DNA from: Rhodopirellula baltica
GTDB taxonomy: Bacteria > Planctomycetota > Planctomycetia > Pirellulales > Pirellulaceae
Direction: 5' to 3'
Assembly: GCA_002901265.1 (NCBI GenBank)
Contig: PPHI01000077.1
Span: 57,936-121,935, forward strand
Length of the DNA stretch: 64,000 nt
Part shown: positions 63,783 to 64,000 of the stretch, piece after piece
How positions within the stretch are numbered: the first letter of the stretch is position 1
Layout: each line of letters opens with the position of its first letter
Translations under genes and position numbers: made by a program
The notes under the pieces: model-generated
The model's input: only the letters and a program-made list of their open reading frames with translations
Told to the model about the DNA's origin: nothing
Database searches by the model: none

Positions 63783-64000
63783 TTACCGCACGGTGATGGG
63801 CAGAGGCAGCGGCAATGGCGTCGGGCTTGTTAATTGACGATGCAAAAATGTAAATGGGTCAGCCAGTCGTTGCATGCACGTTCGCATCACGCTCATGATG
63901 ATCGACTGGGCGTTTGCGCCGGCTTCACTTCGGTTGCCACCCCAGACCTTTCGATTGACGACCGCCGGCCGAATCGCTTGTTCGCCACGCCAATTGGTTG
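63783..64000 (-). CDS. IS66-family transposase C-terminus (runs off right edge)
   Basis: The minus strand reads NWRGEQAIRPAVVNRKVWGG, then NRSEAGANAQSIIMSVMRTC and ends PLPLPLPITVR and a TAA. This is the conserved C-terminus of an IS66 TnpC transposase, with no internal stop. The rest of the gene is outside the window. It is inverted relative to the decayed copy at 59680-59884. Confidence 0.8.
   Translation of the reverse strand, partial: TNWRGEQAIRPAVVNRKVWGGNRSEAGANAQSIIMSVMRTCMQRLADPFTFLHRQLTSPTPLPLPLPITVR

Overview
The window looks like the chromosome of a Planctomycetota bacterium of the Pirellulaceae (Rhodopirellula-like). Signs are the DUF1549/DUF1553 and DUF1501 gene pair, two giant PVC-type heme-binding CxxCH proteins, a YTV-repeat protein, a sulfatase, a PEP-CTERM protein, GTG/TTG starts and many dispersed hairpin repeats. 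This assignment rests on family knowledge and no database search was run.

Left part (1-22 kb). A partial diheme cytochrome c, an ArsC-like reductase and an unusual tyrosine phosphatase/cytochrome c'-like fusion lie on the minus strand. A repeat-rich gap and a tRNA-Ser follow. Next come hpt, two GT4 glycosyltransferases (the first frameshifted at a T-run), a GT2 glycosyltransferase, a RbsD/FucU-type mutarotase and a site-2 protease. The most organised block is 11.75-20.07 kb: a YqiJ-like membrane OB-fold protein, a YqiK-type flotillin and a 1761-residue AAA+ protein, all co-directional. A YTV-repeat secreted protein with a clear terminator ends this part.

Middle (22-45 kb). Small hypothetical genes, a tandem hairpin array, a sulfatase, a conserved hypothetical and a DUF885 metallopeptidase-like protein are followed by a low-density accessory stretch (28-32.4 kb). 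That stretch holds a SUKH-3-like immunity protein, small membrane proteins and repeated CTTTCGC/GCGAAAG hairpins. A symporter fused to a solute-binding domain, a gamma-glutamylcyclotransferase-like protein, a 3-hydroxyacyl-CoA dehydrogenase, a GT11-type glycosyltransferase, the DUF1549/DUF1501 pair, tex and a YhcH/YjgK/YiaL protein follow.

Right part (45-64 kb). Two multidomain heme proteins (1567 and 1417 residues) flank an EF-hand protein and an exported intradiol dioxygenase, which suggests a periplasmic oxidation locus. A secreted metzincin and a DsrE-domain protein follow. From 58.7 kb the DNA is mobile-element debris: tandem copies of a small WTDEEV gene, a decayed IS66 tail, a decayed tyrosine recombinase, a PEP-CTERM gene, a toxin tail without a start codon followed by a likely immunity gene and flanked by 27-bp repeats, and an IS3 element whose orfA is cut by a second, inverted IS66 copy at the right edge.

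No CRISPR array, rRNA or replication origin was seen. The best candidates for something new are the phosphatase-cytochrome fusion, the YqiJ/flotillin/AAA+ block, the orphan toxin-immunity cassette and the tandem WTDEEV genes.
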